DNA of 6,185 nt. Source: Lachnospiraceae bacterium UBA7598. GTDB taxonomy: Bacteria > Bacillota > Clostridia > Lachnospirales > Lachnospiraceae. The stretch is from NCBI GenBank assembly GCA_002474415.1, contig DLQV01000244.1:1-6185 (forward strand), in the 5' to 3' direction. The translations under genes were made by a program, and so were the position numbers. Shown here piece by piece: positions 5,755 to 6,185 of this stretch (its first letter is position 1; each line of letters opens with the position of its first letter). Under the pieces are notes generated by a model that saw only the letters and a list, made by a program, of their open reading frames with translations, was not told where the DNA came from and did not search any database.

Positions 5755-5783
5755 ATAATATACCCCCATAGGGTATTTGTCAA
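5755..5783 (-). promoter_or_regulatory. Promoter of the HMA-mscL-HD operon
   Basis: On the - strand, a perfect -35 TTGACA (5783-5778) is followed by a 17-base spacer (5777-5761) and a -10 TATTAT (5760-5755), one mismatch from TATAAT. Transcription would start near 5748, leaving a leader of about 35 bases with the HMA ribosome site inside it. The spacer holds a metal-regulator-type palindrome. Confidence 0.82.
5760..5776 (-). promoter_or_regulatory. CsoR/CstR-family operator in the promoter spacer
   Basis: On the - strand the site reads ATACCCTATGGGGGTAT: six-base arms ATACCC and GGGTAT around a five-base centre, with a G/C tract. This is the form of operator known for the copper sensor CsoR and its persulfide-sensing paralogue CstR. 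It fills the -35/-10 spacer almost exactly, so a bound repressor would block RNA polymerase, with release on metal (or sulfide) binding. The CopZ-like first gene favours copper. The repressor gene is not in the window. Confidence 0.72.
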
Positions 5784-5838
5784 TTTTTCAGTCCCTTAAA
5801 AGGTATTTTTTCTCAATATGTCTGTGCAACTGCTTTTA

Positions 5839-5867
5839 TTGTAAAAAAAAAGGCTTCGTGGTATCAT
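5839..5867 (+). promoter_or_regulatory. Probable promoter of the Uma2-family gene
   Basis: TTGTAA (5839-5844, four of six to the -35 consensus), a 17-base spacer and TATCAT (5862-5867, five of six) lie upstream of the + strand gene. The initiation point would be near 5874, close to the ribosome site at 5883. This is a consensus match in AT-rich sequence, so only moderately supported. Confidence 0.4.
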
Positions 5868-5897
5868 AATAAAATAAAAACCAAAAGGAGGAGTACC

Positions 5898-6185
5898 ATG
5901 TCAGCATTATCACAAATAGAATTGATTTCTTTGGAACAATATGAACAGCTTCCGGAAGATACCCACACAGAAGTATTTGATGGAATTCCCTATAATATGG
6001 CCAGCCCTTCACAGGAACATCAAACCATTTCTATGGAATTATCAACTGTAATCAATAATTACATCAAAAAACATCAGGGCTCATGCCGTATCTTTTGTGC
6101 CCCTTTTGACGTAAAACTGAACGATTCACCGCTGACGATCGTCCAACCGGATCTGATGGTCATCTGTGATCCAAAAAAACTTGAT
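5898..6185 (+). CDS. Uma2/DUF820-family protein, 3' truncated by window edge
   Basis: The first 96 codons of a gene that runs off the window. Uma2 proteins (about 190 residues) have a PD-(D/E)XK restriction-endonuclease-like fold; their cellular role is unknown. Matching features are an aromatic/acidic start (SLEQYEQLPED, 11-21), TEVFDGIPYNM (24-34), the SPSQEHQ turn (36-42), PFDVKL (69-74) with a candidate acidic residue D71, and VQPDLMVICD (82-91) with D85. The catalytic C-terminal half (typically a PDLVxEI segment followed by Lys) lies beyond the edge, so activity cannot be judged. The ATG at 5898 has a strong AAAAGGAGGAG site (5883-5893) five bases upstream. It is divergent from the HMA operon and has its own probable promoter; nothing indicates a functional link. 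Confidence 0.85.
   Translation, partial: MSALSQIELISLEQYEQLPEDTHTEVFDGIPYNMASPSQEHQTISMELSTVINNYIKKHQGSCRIFCAPFDVKLNDSPLTIVQPDLMVICDPKKLD

Noticed and set aside
5790..5806. Possible second CsoR-type operator (ATACC-N6-GGGAC on the - strand)
   Set aside because: Only three of five bases of the second arm match and the centre lacks the G tract, so it is not distinguishable from chance.
5804..5860. T and A tracts upstream of the Uma2 gene as a terminator or riboswitch
   Set aside because: No stable stem precedes the T run, and no conserved aptamer pattern is visible.

Overview
The window looks like chromosomal core sequence from a Clostridia-class Firmicute, most likely a Lachnospiraceae relative (inference). 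The reasons are purine-rich AGGAGG-type ribosome binding sites, a DnaD plus DnaI/DnaC helicase-loading gene pair, the long ~390-residue form of PRPP synthetase, and an MscL with a C-terminal zinc ribbon. I see no insertion sequence, phage gene, CRISPR array, tRNA or rRNA.

Left half, + strand. The 3' part of murC (peptidoglycan precursor synthesis) enters from the left edge and ends at 595. The 247-base gap that follows (596-842) is dense in signals. It holds six DnaA-box-like 9-mers, all in the same orientation and including two head-to-tail tandem pairs. It also holds a hairpin-plus-T-run terminator for murC that overlaps one of the boxes, and an extended -10 promoter. That promoter reads into a DnaD-domain helicase co-loader with two DDBH2 domains (843-1961) and a DnaI/DnaC-type AAA+ helicase loader (2007-3002). 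prs (PRPP synthetase, 3071-4252) follows with no clear promoter or terminator in between. The group therefore joins replicative-helicase loading to the precursor step for nucleotide synthesis, and the initiator protein may act on its upstream region.

Middle. A strong bidirectional hairpin terminator at 4288-4325 separates prs from a convergent - strand operon.

Right half, - strand operon, read from right to left: a small CopZ-like heavy-metal-associated (HMA) protein (5712-5455), mscL (5439-4978) and an HD-domain nucleotidase-like phosphohydrolase (4961-4347). The gaps are only 15 and 16 bases. The promoter has a perfect TTGACA -35, a 17-base spacer and TATTAT. The spacer is filled by a pseudo-palindrome (ATACCC-N5-GGGTAT) that looks like a CsoR/CstR-family operator. 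Copper, or possibly persulfide, would then induce the metal-binding protein together with an osmotic safety valve and a nucleotide phosphatase. The regulator gene is not in the window.

Right edge. A Uma2/DUF820-family gene (PD-(D/E)XK nuclease-like, function unknown) starts divergently at 5898 and runs off the end.

The most interesting points are the DnaA-box cluster in front of the helicase-loader genes and the metal-sensor operator in front of the HMA-mscL-HD operon. No wholly new system is evident; most of the window is recognisable core genome.
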